64,000 nucleotides of DNA from an uncultured Aquimarina sp. Its GTDB lineage: Bacteria > Bacteroidota > Bacteroidia > Flavobacteriales > Flavobacteriaceae. Where the stretch lies: the NCBI GenBank assembly GCA_947500845.1, contig CANMTP010000005.1:1-64000 (forward strand), read 5' to 3'. Positions 46,705-55,349 of this stretch are shown piece by piece. Under the pieces are notes generated by a model, which was not told the DNA's origin, searched no databases, and saw only the letters and a list, made by a program, of their open reading frames with translations. The translations under genes were made by a program, and so were the position numbers. Each line of letters begins with the position of its first letter. Position 1 is the stretch's first letter.

Positions 46705-47850
46705 ATGACCCGACTGAAAATGGGAATGGTAGGTGGAGGAATTGGTTCTTTCATCGGAGACGTACATAGAAAAGCTGCCAGTATCGACGGAATGATCGAT
46801 TTGGTATGTGGTGCATTTTCAAGTAGTGAAGAGAAAAGTATCGCTTCAGCGGAAGCGTTGGGTATTCCAAAAAACAGAGCATATGGTAGCTTTGAACAAA
46901 TGATCGAAGCAGAAGCACAACTACCCGAAGCAGAACGTATGGATTTTGTTGCGATTGTAACCCCTAATCACATGCATTTTCCTCCCGCGAAAATGGCTCT
47001 CGAACAAGGATTTCATGTAATTTGTGACAAACCGGTCACATTAACTTTGGATGAAGCCATAGCACTGGAAAAAATAGTGCAATCTACAGGAAAAATTTTT
47101 ACGTTAACGCACAACTATACTGGATACCCCATGGTAAAACAGGCAAAGGCCATGATTGCCAAAGGAGATTTAGGAACTATTCGCAAGATCAATGTACAGT
47201 ATTTGCAAGGTTGGTTAGCAACTTCGCTTGAAAAAACCGGCCAGAAACAGGCCGCATGGCGAGTTGATCCAAAAAAATCCGGAATTGGTGGTGCATTAGG
47301 AGATATAGGAACCCATGCAGAAAATTTAGCTGAATATATCACTGGACTCCGGATTGAAGAATTGGCGGCAGATGTTACTGCATTTGGAGAAGGAAGAATA
47401 CTTGATGACGACGGTAATGTTTTACTTCGTTTTGAGAATGGTGCCAAGGGAACCATGACATTTTCACAAATTGCGACCGGTGAAGAAAATAACTTAGGTA
47501 TCAGAATTTATGGAACTAAAGGAAGTGTAGCATGGTATCAAGAAAACCCTAATGAATTGGTAGTTCGTTGGCTCGACAAACCCAAACAAATATTTACCCC
47601 CGGAGGAAACGGCGGATATCCTGAAGCTTCAGAGTATACGAGAATTCCCGCTGGCCACCCGGAAGGATATCTTGAAGCTTTTGCGACGATATATAGAAGC
47701 TTTGCAAAAGAAGTGAATCAAATAAAAGCAGGAAAAAGCCCTTCAACTTCGGCTGATTTCCCAACAATAAAAGATGGTGTTAGAGGAATGAAATTTATTT
47801 ATGCAGCTGTAGAAAGTAGTAAAAACAACGCTACTTGGATAAAAATTTAA
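46705..47850 (+). CDS. Gfo/Idh/MocA family oxidoreductase
   Basis: The gene encodes 381 residues. The N-terminal Rossmann fold is GMVGGGIGSFIGDVHRKAAS. The family motif appears as VICDKPVTLTLDEAIALEK, with the catalytic Lys of the E/DKP motif. The C-terminal half has the usual beta-sheet dimerisation domain. NAD(P)-linked reductases or dehydrogenases of this family act on keto sugars, so it may reduce or oxidise the product of the GMC/DUF1080 steps. It starts 4 bases after the permease gene. Confidence 0.92.
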   Translation: MTRLKMGMVGGGIGSFIGDVHRKAASIDGMIDLVCGAFSSSEEKSIASAEALGIPKNRAYGSFEQMIEAEAQLPEAERMDFVAIVTPNHMHFPPAKMALEQGFHVICDKPVTLTLDEAIALEKIVQSTGKIFTLTHNYTGYPMVKQAKAMIAKGDLGTIRKINVQYLQGWLATSLEKTGQKQAAWRVDPKKSGIGGALGDIGTHAENLAEYITGLRIEELAADVTAFGEGRILDDDGNVLLRFENGAKGTMTFSQIATGEENNLGIRIYGTKGSVAWYQENPNELVVRWLDKPKQIFTPGGNGGYPEASEYTRIPAGHPEGYLEAFATIYRSFAKEVNQIKAGKSPSTSADFPTIKDGVRGMKFIYAAVESSKNNATWIKI

Positions 47851-47870
47851 TAATAAAGTACCAAAGGTTT

Positions 47871-47950
47871 CCTCTCCCTTGAGGGAGAGGATTAAGGTGA
47901 GGGTGTTCTAAGAAAATCTCCTCATCCTAACCTTCTCCCAGGAGAAGGGA
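47871..47950. repeat. REP-like double palindrome in the sugar cluster
   Basis: CCTCTCCCTTGAGGGAGAGG (47871-47890) is a near-perfect palindrome. CCTTCTCCCAGGAGAAGG (47931-47948) is a second, related one in the opposite direction, with ATTAAGGTGAGGG and CCTCATCCTAA as matching flanks. The two units form an inverted pair, as in REP/BIME elements. It is GC-rich against its surroundings and lies in the only large gap of the cluster. Other copies elsewhere in the genome would be expected. Confidence 0.65.
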
Positions 47951-47976
47951 CTTCAAGCTATAAAAAAACTAATTGC

Positions 47977-49029
47977 ATGAAAACAATCAAAGGCCCGGCC
48001 GTATTTCTAGCTCAATTTATGGATGATAACGCTCCGTTTAATTCTTTAGATGGATTATGCAAATGGGCATCTGACTTGGGTTATAAAGGTATTCAAATTC
48101 CTACTTGGGAAACCAGATTGATAGATTTGGACAAGGCTGCCGAGAGTCAAACATACTGCGATGAATTAAAAGGTAAAATTGCCGATTATGGATTAGAAAT
48201 AACCGAATTATCAACGCATTTGCAGGGGCAATTAGTCGCTGTGCATCCTGCTTATGATATCATGTTCGATAATTTTGCACCAGATGATTGTAAAAATAAT
48301 CCAAAAAAGCGAACAGAATGGGCAGTGCGACAAGTAATGAATGCTGCCCAGGCCAGTCAAAGGTTAGGAATTAACGTTCATGCAACATTTTCTGGAGCTT
48401 TACTTTGGCATACGATGCACCCATGGCCACAGAGACCGACAGGTTTAGTAAAAATGGGATTTGAAGAACTCGCTAAACGATGGTTGCCTATTCTTAATCA
48501 TTTTGATACTCATGGAGTCGATGTATGCTATGAAATTCATCCGGGGGAAGATCTGCATGATGGTGTGACTTTTGAACGTTTTTTGGAAGCCACCAATAAT
48601 CATAAACGAGTAAACATCTTATATGATCCGAGCCATTTTGTGCTGCAACAATTAGATTATATCGAATATATTGATCACTATCACGAGTTTATTAAAGCTT
48701 TTCATGTGAAGGATTCTGAATTTAATCCTACCGGAAAAAAGGGTGCTTTTGGAGGATATAGTGATTGGATCGATAGAGCCGGAAGATATCGTTCTCCGGG
48801 TGATGGACAAGTAGATTTTAAGACTATATTTTCTAAACTTACCCAGTACGGTTGCGATGTATGGGCGGTGATGGAATGGGAATGTTGTATAAAATCACCC
48901 GAACAAGGAGCCAAAGAAGGTGCCCCATTTATAAAAAATCATATTATTGAGGCTACAGAAAAAGCTTTTGATGATTTTGCCGGAGCAGATATTGATAAAG
49001 AACAACTAAAGAAAATTTTAGGACTGTAA
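47977..49029 (+). CDS. Cytosolic sugar phosphate isomerase/epimerase-like TIM-barrel protein
   Basis: The gene encodes 350 residues and has no signal. The metal-binding barrel elements are CYEIHPGEDLHDG, LYDPSHFVLQ, AFHVKDSEF and AVMEWECC, giving His/Glu/Asp ligands in the order of the xylose isomerase-like superfamily. It is the soluble counterpart of the lipoprotein barrel at 44465-45457. In 3-keto sugar pathways such proteins have been reported as hydratases or isomerases. The substrate is not visible from sequence. Confidence 0.85.
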   Translation: MKTIKGPAVFLAQFMDDNAPFNSLDGLCKWASDLGYKGIQIPTWETRLIDLDKAAESQTYCDELKGKIADYGLEITELSTHLQGQLVAVHPAYDIMFDNFAPDDCKNNPKKRTEWAVRQVMNAAQASQRLGINVHATFSGALLWHTMHPWPQRPTGLVKMGFEELAKRWLPILNHFDTHGVDVCYEIHPGEDLHDGVTFERFLEATNNHKRVNILYDPSHFVLQQLDYIEYIDHYHEFIKAFHVKDSEFNPTGKKGAFGGYSDWIDRAGRYRSPGDGQVDFKTIFSKLTQYGCDVWAVMEWECCIKSPEQGAKEGAPFIKNHIIEATEKAFDDFAGADIDKEQLKKILGL

Positions 49030-49052
49030 CTAACTAAAAACCAATAATCAGA

Positions 49053-49847
49053 ATGAAGAAATTAAATTATCTTTTTTGTCTAATCATGATCACTTTTTCA
49101 TGTAAACAAAAAATTGAAACCACTAAAGTTGAAAAAGAAGAGGTTACAAAAGATATACAATCAGAAAAAGAGATTACGGATCCAACAGCAACTGAAGTTT
49201 GGGAACCAGAACCAAAGGTAGTCTCATTTCATAATAACAATGTACCTTCTGATGCAATTGTATTGTTTGATGGATCGGATTTGGAGGCTTGGGTTTCTTC
49301 AAAAGATAGCATATCTCCTGCTAATTGGACAATAAACCCTGATAAAATGATGGTAGTGAAGCCAGGATCCGGAGATATCCAAACGAAGCAGAATTTTGGT
49401 AGTATTCAATTACATCTGGAATGGAGTGCCCCCGATATTATAGAAGGTGAAGGACAGGGTCGAGGAAATAGCGGAGTTTTCTTTCAAAACAAATACGAAG
49501 TACAAATTCTGGATAGTTATCAGAATAGAACGTACGCAAACGGGCAAGCTACCTCAATTTACAAACAGCATATTCCGTTAGCTAATGCTACCAAAGCTCC
49601 TGATCAATGGCAAACATATGATATTATTTTTCATCAACCAGAATTTGATGGCGAAGGCAATAAAACTAAATCTGGAACTTTTACTGTTATTCATAATGGA
49701 GTGCTGGTACAAGACCATGTTGAAATTCTAGGTACTACCGAGTATATTAGCCCTCCCAAAAATCCTGCCCATGGTAAAGGGCCAATTAAACTACAAGATC
49801 ACGGTAATTTAGTACAGTATCGTAATATTTGGGTGAGGGAGTTATAA
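49053..49847 (+). CDS. DUF1080 (3-keto-disaccharide hydrolase-like) lipoprotein
   Basis: The gene encodes 264 residues. The signal ends at TFSC with a lipid-attached Cys at 17. After a charged linker, the LamG-like DUF1080 fold is clear: VLFDGSDLEAWVSS, FGSIQLHLEWSAP, RGNSGVFFQNKYEVQILDSY and HGPIKLQDHGNLVQYRNIWV. Proteins of this family, called 3-keto-disaccharide hydrolase or 3-keto-glucoside lyase, cleave glycosides oxidised at C-3. Together with the GMC dehydrogenase and TIM barrels this gives a coherent pathway. Exact substrate specificity is unknown. Confidence 0.88.
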   Translation: MKKLNYLFCLIMITFSCKQKIETTKVEKEEVTKDIQSEKEITDPTATEVWEPEPKVVSFHNNNVPSDAIVLFDGSDLEAWVSSKDSISPANWTINPDKMMVVKPGSGDIQTKQNFGSIQLHLEWSAPDIIEGEGQGRGNSGVFFQNKYEVQILDSYQNRTYANGQATSIYKQHIPLANATKAPDQWQTYDIIFHQPEFDGEGNKTKSGTFTVIHNGVLVQDHVEILGTTEYISPPKNPAHGKGPIKLQDHGNLVQYRNIWVREL

Positions 49848-49982
49848 ATGGAATGGTCTCAAAAAAATATTTGGATTATGGTGATTGCAGCTGCAATCAC
49901 CATAATTGGATTAATCACCGGGTGGTACCTTTTTATTTTCATGGTCTTTCCTTTAGGATTTCTTTTTAAGAAAAAGCAGTAA
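49848..49982 (+). CDS. 44-residue membrane protein; contains a 32-bp palindrome
   Basis: The ATG at 49848 directly follows the DUF1080 stop and the frame ends with TAA at 49980-49982. The product has a short polar N-terminus (MEWSQKN), a long hydrophobic stretch (about 8-38: IWIMVIAAAITIIGLITGWY and on) and a KKK tail, so it is a small membrane protein. The perfect palindrome at 49875-49906 lies inside the frame, and its two halves encode parts of the same helix. No family is recognised. Confidence 0.55.
   Translation: MEWSQKNIWIMVIAAAITIIGLITGWYLFIFMVFPLGFLFKKKQ
49875..49906. repeat. Perfect 32-bp palindrome without loop
   Basis: The 16 bases ATTATGGTGATTGCAG (49875-49890) are followed immediately by their reverse complement (to 49906). 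Such a long, exact and loopless palindrome inside a short coding frame is unlikely by chance in this composition. It lies between the end of the sugar cluster and the convergent DUF6607 gene, so it may act as a bidirectional transcript end or a protein-binding site. Confidence 0.8.
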
Positions 49983-49988
49983 TATTCC

Positions 49989-50885
49989 TTATTCCTGTAA
50001 GAATTTCGCTACGACCTCGGCAATATCTTTTTGTTTTGTTTTCACATCCATTCCAAATAAAAATTCGTATAAGCGTTTATCGTTCACCGATTTTTTAAGA
50101 GAAAGATCAGTATTTCTATTATAAATTTCGTCCCACTCCCTACGTACAGCAGCCCAAAACTTTTGATTTTCTTTCCACCAGGTTTTGGCTAACGTACATT
50201 TCTCATCTTCGACTTTGGTATAAATATTATATCCCTTTTCTTTTGCCAATAAAACATCTTCTTGTCCGTCTTTTCTAATCACTTTATCATTATCCTGTTC
50301 ATGTACCCATCCATAATTGGTGATTTCTTGCTTATTACCACGTACCATCACATTGTAATCACTACGCTTGGTATACTCACGCCTTGGTAATGGAGCATCG
50401 GTTTTATTCTCCCAATAGTGACGACCATCAACGTGCACCCAAGTCGCTGATCCCGAATATCTTGGACTATCGTCTACCTGGTACACTTTTTGAGTCCATT
50501 GTCCCTTAACTTGTTCCGGTTTAAGAGAAGTATGTTTCCACAAATTGTCTTTAAAATAATGATGTACATCTGTATTTTCATATAACCAATCTTGCCGCCA
50601 ATGTTTTACAATCATAGAATCTCTTACAATTAATAAATGTTGAATCGATAATTTATCGTCTTCGTCAACAATTAATTCTGCCCATTCGAGACCGCCCGAG
50701 ACATAATCCTTTGATTTGTCATATCCCTCTTTTGGAGAAAAAGTTTCAGAATATTTAAAGGTCACTTCATAACAACCACACATAGATTTAATCGCTTTGA
50801 TGTCCTTTTGCTTCTTATCTCCTTGGGCATTTATGGCCGATGAAGCAAGCAATAAAAGAAGAATACTAAAGTTTTTCATTTTCAT
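49989..50885 (-). CDS. DUF6607 family secreted protein
   Basis: The gene encodes 298 residues with a signal peptide ending near SSAINAQ (about residue 21). The DUF6607 pattern includes IKSMCGCYEVTFKYSETFSP, EWAELIVDEDDKLSIQHLLI and VHVDGRHYWENKTDAPLPRR. This family recurs beside haem/iron TonB receptors in Flavobacteria, as here, where it diverges from the receptor. The mechanism is unknown. Confidence 0.8.
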   Translation of the reverse strand: MKMKNFSILLLLLASSAINAQGDKKQKDIKAIKSMCGCYEVTFKYSETFSPKEGYDKSKDYVSGGLEWAELIVDEDDKLSIQHLLIVRDSMIVKHWRQDWLYENTDVHHYFKDNLWKHTSLKPEQVKGQWTQKVYQVDDSPRYSGSATWVHVDGRHYWENKTDAPLPRREYTKRSDYNVMVRGNKQEITNYGWVHEQDNDKVIRKDGQEDVLLAKEKGYNIYTKVEDEKCTLAKTWWKENQKFWAAVRREWDEIYNRNTDLSLKKSVNDKRLYEFLFGMDVKTKQKDIAEVVAKFLQE

Positions 50886-50961
50886 TTTTAAGATGATTTA
50901 TAGGTTAAAAATTGGTTCAAAAATAATTAAATTTATTTAGATTTAATAAAAATAAGATTTA

Positions 50962-50969
50962 TATATTTG
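50962..50969 (+). promoter_or_regulatory. TAnnTTTG -7 promoter element before the haem-receptor operon
   Basis: TATATTTG matches the Bacteroidetes -7 consensus TAnnTTTG and lies 38 bases before the receptor start. The matching TTG at -33 is weak. An imperfect inverted repeat (ATTATTTA ... TAAATAAT) lies between it and the gene and could bind a Fur-type iron repressor. Confidence 0.45.
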
Positions 50970-51006
50970 TCGGCATACACAATTATTTAGAATTAATATA
51001 AATAAT

Positions 51007-53097
51007 ATGCTGCGACTTTTCTATGGTTTTTTGCTCCTAAAATGTACCTTACATGGCCAGTCTTCGATTCAAGAAAGAGTTTCAGATTCTATCTCAGCCC
51101 AAAATCTAGAAGAAGTAATTATTAGCGCCACCAGGACCAAAAGGCAACTTTCTTCCCTACCCTTACCTGTCACTTTGGTTTCTGATGATATTATAAAACG
51201 GTCAGGAACTATAAGAGTCGATGAAATTCTTAATGAACAAACCGGTATGATAACTGTGGCAGATGAAAGTGGCTTTGAAGGCATACAAATCCAGGGAATC
51301 AGTTCAGAATATATTATGATCTTGATTGACGGAGTTCCTCTTATTGGAAGAAATGCTGGAAGTTTTGATTTGAGCCGTCTCGCTATAGGAAACATCAAAC
51401 AAATAGAAGTTGTTAAAGGGCCTTCTTCCAGTTTATTCGGTTCAGAAGCACTGGGTGGAGTAATTAATATTATCACAACAAATCCTAAATCAGAGAAGTT
51501 TAGTGGTCAACTTTCGCATCGAATAGCAACTTTCAATAATCAAAATACGAATATCGGTTTCAATCAAAAGGTAAATAATTTTACATATTCACTTTTTGCC
51601 GACCGTTTAAGTACGGATAACTTTGACTTGGCCCCTGACCTTGAAGGACAAACTAATGCACCATTCGAAAATTACACCTTTACCGGAAGATTTACTTTCG
51701 ATTTATCAGAACAGTTCGGCATTTTTGCTTCAGCTCGATATTTTAATCAGGAGTTCGTCATAAGCCCTAGCAACAGCGAAGAAACCGATTTAAATCTTCA
51801 TCTAAGGCTGGATCATAATCCTTCAGAAAAGACAAGTCTTCAGTATGAATTTTATTATACCAATTATACTACTTCTGAACAATTCATTGATTCTACTACT
51901 AATGAGTTAGAATTTGAGAATGATTTTGACCAAACTCTGTTTAGGCCTGAAATTCGTTTCAATTATACTGTAAAGAACAATAACACTATATCGCTAGGAG
52001 CTGGTTATAACTTTGAAACTTTAGAACGTACACTATTTGCTAATGATATTTCGTTTGATTCTCAATACATTTTCGCACAGTATGATACAAAACCTATTAA
52101 CAAACTTAATGTTATTTTAGGAGCACGTTTTGACAACCATAGCGAATACGACTCGCGATTCAGTCCTAAAATTTCTGCTAGATATGATATATCTCCAAAC
52201 TTTTCGATCAAAGGATCAGTGGGTAGTGGTTTTAAAGCTCCAGATTTCAGGCAATTATATCTTGACTTCACCAACACTGCTGGCGGTGGCTATACTGTTT
52301 TTGGTAAAGAAGTGGAAGTAGCGGGATTAGAACGTTTAGAAGAGAATGGCGAGATTTTGAGACTTGAAGTAGATCCTTCGGACCTAGGTGAGCCCTTGAG
52401 AGCAGAAACTTCGGTAGGATATAATGCGGGTTTCGTTTATAAGAAAGGAGTCTTGACATCGGAAATAAATTTCTTTAGAAATGATTTTAAAGACCTTATT
52501 GATACACGAATACTCGCAATTAAAACCAATGGTGCGAGTGTTTTTGGATACCAAAATTTCAATCGAGTATATACTCAAGGAATCGAAGTCGACCTTTCCC
52601 TTAAACCTTTTAAAGATCTTTTAATCTCCGGAGGGTATCAATTATTATATGCCTATGATAAAGATAAAGAAGACAAAATAGAAGATGGTACTGTTTTTGC
52701 CAGGGATCCGGAAACATCACAAACCTTTAGATTATCCATGTCTGATTATTTTGGCCTAATAAACAGATCCAGACATACTGCCAACCTTAAGGTATTCTAT
52801 GAAATCTCAAAATGGAATGCCAATGCAAACTTACGTGTAATTTATCGCAGCAGGTTTGGACTTGCCGACCGTAATGGAAATGCCATTTTGGATGAATTTG
52901 ATGATTCCTTTGTAGATGGATATACTATTGTAAATCTCGCTTTACAAAAAACCTTTTTTAAAAGTTATCAACTTCAAGCAGGGATAAACAATCTTTTTGA
53001 TTTTAAAGGTAGAAATCCTATTGCTTCTACAGAAAATGGTGAGGTACTCGTTAACCCTGGTATTCAGGTATTTGCTAAGATTAATTATAAATTCTAA
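51007..53097 (+). CDS. TonB-dependent receptor, haem/iron type (HmuR-like)
   Basis: The gene encodes 696 residues with a short signal region and a TonB-box-like stretch EEVIISATRT at about 36-46. The plug domain covers roughly 45-160 (SLPLPVTLVSDDIIKRSGTI, then QIEVVKGPSSSLFGSEALGG). A 22-stranded barrel follows, ending in INYKF with C-terminal Phe. It lacks the long N-terminal carboxypeptidase-like domain of SusC types. The next gene encodes HmuY, so the substrate is probably haem or a haem-protein. It precedes hmuY by 16 bases. Confidence 0.9.
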   Translation: MLRLFYGFLLLKCTLHGQSSIQERVSDSISAQNLEEVIISATRTKRQLSSLPLPVTLVSDDIIKRSGTIRVDEILNEQTGMITVADESGFEGIQIQGISSEYIMILIDGVPLIGRNAGSFDLSRLAIGNIKQIEVVKGPSSSLFGSEALGGVINIITTNPKSEKFSGQLSHRIATFNNQNTNIGFNQKVNNFTYSLFADRLSTDNFDLAPDLEGQTNAPFENYTFTGRFTFDLSEQFGIFASARYFNQEFVISPSNSEETDLNLHLRLDHNPSEKTSLQYEFYYTNYTTSEQFIDSTTNELEFENDFDQTLFRPEIRFNYTVKNNNTISLGAGYNFETLERTLFANDISFDSQYIFAQYDTKPINKLNVILGARFDNHSEYDSRFSPKISARYDISPNFSIKGSVGSGFKAPDFRQLYLDFTNTAGGGYTVFGKEVEVAGLERLEENGEILRLEVDPSDLGEPLRAETSVGYNAGFVYKKGVLTSEINFFRNDFKDLIDTRILAIKTNGASVFGYQNFNRVYTQGIEVDLSLKPFKDLLISGGYQLLYAYDKDKEDKIEDGTVFARDPETSQTFRLSMSDYFGLINRSRHTANLKVFYEISKWNANANLRVIYRSRFGLADRNGNAILDEFDDSFVDGYTIVNLALQKTFFKSYQLQAGINNLFDFKGRNPIASTENGEVLVNPGIQVFAKINYKF

Positions 53098-53113
53098 TAT
53101 AAAACTCAAAACA

Positions 53114-53746
53114 ATGAAAAAGCTATCAATTTTATTTTTATTATTTGGATTCATTAGTGTGTCTTGTAGTGACAATGATGATAATGATCCTATTCTGGAT
53201 CCTGTGGAATCTGAACAGATGACCAATTTACCAGCACCTTTAACTAGTAATTTTGGAGAACCGGATGCTGGCCCTTTTACCAAATTTGACTTTGAAACTG
53301 GACAGATTACGGAAAACGAGACCGAATGGGATATTGCTTTTCGGGGATTGGCTATAGCAGTAAACGGAGGTACTAGTACAGGTACAAACGGAGAGCCTGA
53401 ACGGACTGGAGATGCAGCCGCAGCATTGGTAATTGGCAGCACATTTAATGAAGTAACTACGGCCGAAGGCCTTACATTTGAACAAGATAGCTTCATGGGA
53501 TATGCCATCGTAAAAGAAAGTGATTCAGGATGGTATAATTATAATACTGATACTAATGTAGTCAGCGCAATTCCTGGACGTGTATTAATATTTCGTACCC
53601 GAGATGGCAAATACGCCAAAGTAGAAATTCTGAGCTATTATAAAGATAATCCAGCCGAGATTACATCAGAGATTGCATTTACAGATTTTAGGTATTATAC
53701 CTTTAATTATGTATATAATCCCAATGAAGGAGGATTAGATTTTTAA
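53114..53746 (+). CDS. HmuY-family haem-binding lipoprotein
   Basis: From the ATG at 53114 the gene gives 210 residues: signal MKKLSILFLLFGFISVSC with a lipid-attached Cys18. An upstream ATG at 52997 would overlap the receptor. HmuY features are FTKFDFETGQITENETEWDI, AFRGLAIAVNGGTSTGT and VLIFRTRDGKYAKVEILSYY. HmuY takes haem from host or other proteins and hands it to the cognate receptor. The gene follows the receptor by 16 bases and precedes a T9SS cargo gene by 28. Confidence 0.85.
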   Translation: MKKLSILFLLFGFISVSCSDNDDNDPILDPVESEQMTNLPAPLTSNFGEPDAGPFTKFDFETGQITENETEWDIAFRGLAIAVNGGTSTGTNGEPERTGDAAAALVIGSTFNEVTTAEGLTFEQDSFMGYAIVKESDSGWYNYNTDTNVVSAIPGRVLIFRTRDGKYAKVEILSYYKDNPAEITSEIAFTDFRYYTFNYVYNPNEGGLDF

Positions 53747-53774
53747 ACAAAACTTTAACTCAAAACCTTAAATC

Positions 53775-55346
53775 ATGAAAACCAACAAATTATTCACCGC
53801 ATTGTTGCTGATTGTAACTGTTTTTCTTTCTCAAAAGATAATTAGCCAAACTACGGTTACAATCAACAACATGCAATATATTGACGGAACACCTATTAGT
53901 AATGGAGGAACTATTGATATCATATCAGGAAACACCGCGAGGGTTCAATTTGTAATCGAAGTAAACAACCCTAATGGATTACAGGGAAGCCTTAAAGTAT
54001 TTACTAAGAGATCTTCATCTTCATCTTCTTCTCCGTCCCAGCAAGGCGGTACTGAAACAATATTTAATTTTAATACATTTTACACCTCATCAAAGGATAT
54101 CACATTAAGTGCCAGCAATTTTAACAGTTCCGGTGGTTCTTTATATGCAGAATTTGAAACCAGCAGTAGTATTAAATATACAAGTAACAATTTCCCCATA
54201 ACAGTAACCGCCCAACCTGATCCGGCGATCACAAATAATACAATTTCCGGCAACCAAACCATTACTGAAGGGCAAACGGCTTCTACACTGACAGGAAGTA
54301 CTCCAAACGGGGGCAATGGAAGCTATTCATATCAATGGCAAAGGAGAACCACAGGTAGCTGGAATAATATATCTGGAGCCAATTCTAGGAACTATGCTCC
54401 AGGATCACTTACTACCACTACAGAATATAGAAGAATAGTCTCTTCAGGAAACGCTGCAAGTAATACTAGTAATTCTGTTACGGTAACGGTAACACCTTTA
54501 CCAGCGATTGGAAATAATTCCTTTTCTTTTGATGGAAACAACACTTTAGTAGGTAGTACCCCAACTGGAGGAAACGGTACTTATACATATGAATGGAGAG
54601 CTACCTGTGAATGTACGGTAGGAGGTAATTATTATTTTCAACCTATTGCCGGGGCAACGGGAAAAAATTATGTCATTCCACAATCTGTTCTTAATGGACC
54701 AAATAGAAATCTTATTTATTATTCGAGAATTGTAAGATCAAGTAATAAAACAGACACCTTTGGTGAGCAAACTATTTTGGGACCTTTAAGAAATAATACT
54801 ATATCTTTTAATGGGTCTACTATGGTTGGTAGTACTCCTCAAGGGGGTACTGGTGTTTACATTTATGAGTGGGAAATTTCAAATTTTGTAGTTAATAATG
54901 AAGTTCTGCCAGGAGAAAATGATAAAGATTTATTTGTATATCCAATCCAAATCGATAATCCCAACGGAAATGGTTACTTTAGAAGAACCGTTAAATCGGG
55001 TTTTGAGGTTAGTAAAACATCTTATGTTGAAGCCTGTATTACTACTTGTCCGAATAACAGAAGTATTGATTCCAAAAATGTCCTCGAAAGCACCCATAAA
55101 GTATATCCAAATCCTTTATCGGATTCTGAACTATACTTTGAGACAAATTATAAGAATGATACTATAATCGAAATTTTTATCAAATCGATCCAAAGTGGAA
55201 AGGAAATATCAATTTATGAAGGTTTAGTCAAAGCAGGAAAACAAGTCTTGACTTTTGACCAAACATCAGAACTGAACAAAGGGCTATATATTTATACAAT
55301 TAAAACATCAACAAATATAGAATCAGGTAAAATTGTAATAGAATAA
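53775..55346 (+). CDS. Secreted T9SS-sorted protein with repeated beta-sandwich domains
   Basis: The gene encodes 523 residues with a signal peptide to about residue 25. Three similar segments recur: GSTPNGGNGSYSYQW, GSTPTGGNGTYTYEW and GSTPQGGTGVYIYEW, about 95-120 residues apart; each begins with an N-N-T/S-I/F-S strand. The last 80 residues, KVYPNPLSDSELYFET to KIVIE, are the type A sorting domain that directs export through the type IX system. It is probably an outer-surface or extracellular protein of the haem locus; any binding role is inferred. Confidence 0.82.
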   Translation: MKTNKLFTALLLIVTVFLSQKIISQTTVTINNMQYIDGTPISNGGTIDIISGNTARVQFVIEVNNPNGLQGSLKVFTKRSSSSSSSPSQQGGTETIFNFNTFYTSSKDITLSASNFNSSGGSLYAEFETSSSIKYTSNNFPITVTAQPDPAITNNTISGNQTITEGQTASTLTGSTPNGGNGSYSYQWQRRTTGSWNNISGANSRNYAPGSLTTTTEYRRIVSSGNAASNTSNSVTVTVTPLPAIGNNSFSFDGNNTLVGSTPTGGNGTYTYEWRATCECTVGGNYYFQPIAGATGKNYVIPQSVLNGPNRNLIYYSRIVRSSNKTDTFGEQTILGPLRNNTISFNGSTMVGSTPQGGTGVYIYEWEISNFVVNNEVLPGENDKDLFVYPIQIDNPNGNGYFRRTVKSGFEVSKTSYVEACITTCPNNRSIDSKNVLESTHKVYPNPLSDSELYFETNYKNDTIIEIFIKSIQSGKEISIYEGLVKAGKQVLTFDQTSELNKGLYIYTIKTSTNIESGKIVIE

Positions 55347-55349
55347 ATA

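Noticed and set aside
52942..53508. 188-codon frame antisense to the receptor end and HmuY
   Set aside because: It is a shadow of the confident HmuY gene with no signal or domain.
54019..54042. TCT/TCA-type codon repeat in the T9SS gene
   Set aside because: It is a plain poly-Ser coding run; no phase-variation signal is evident beyond that.
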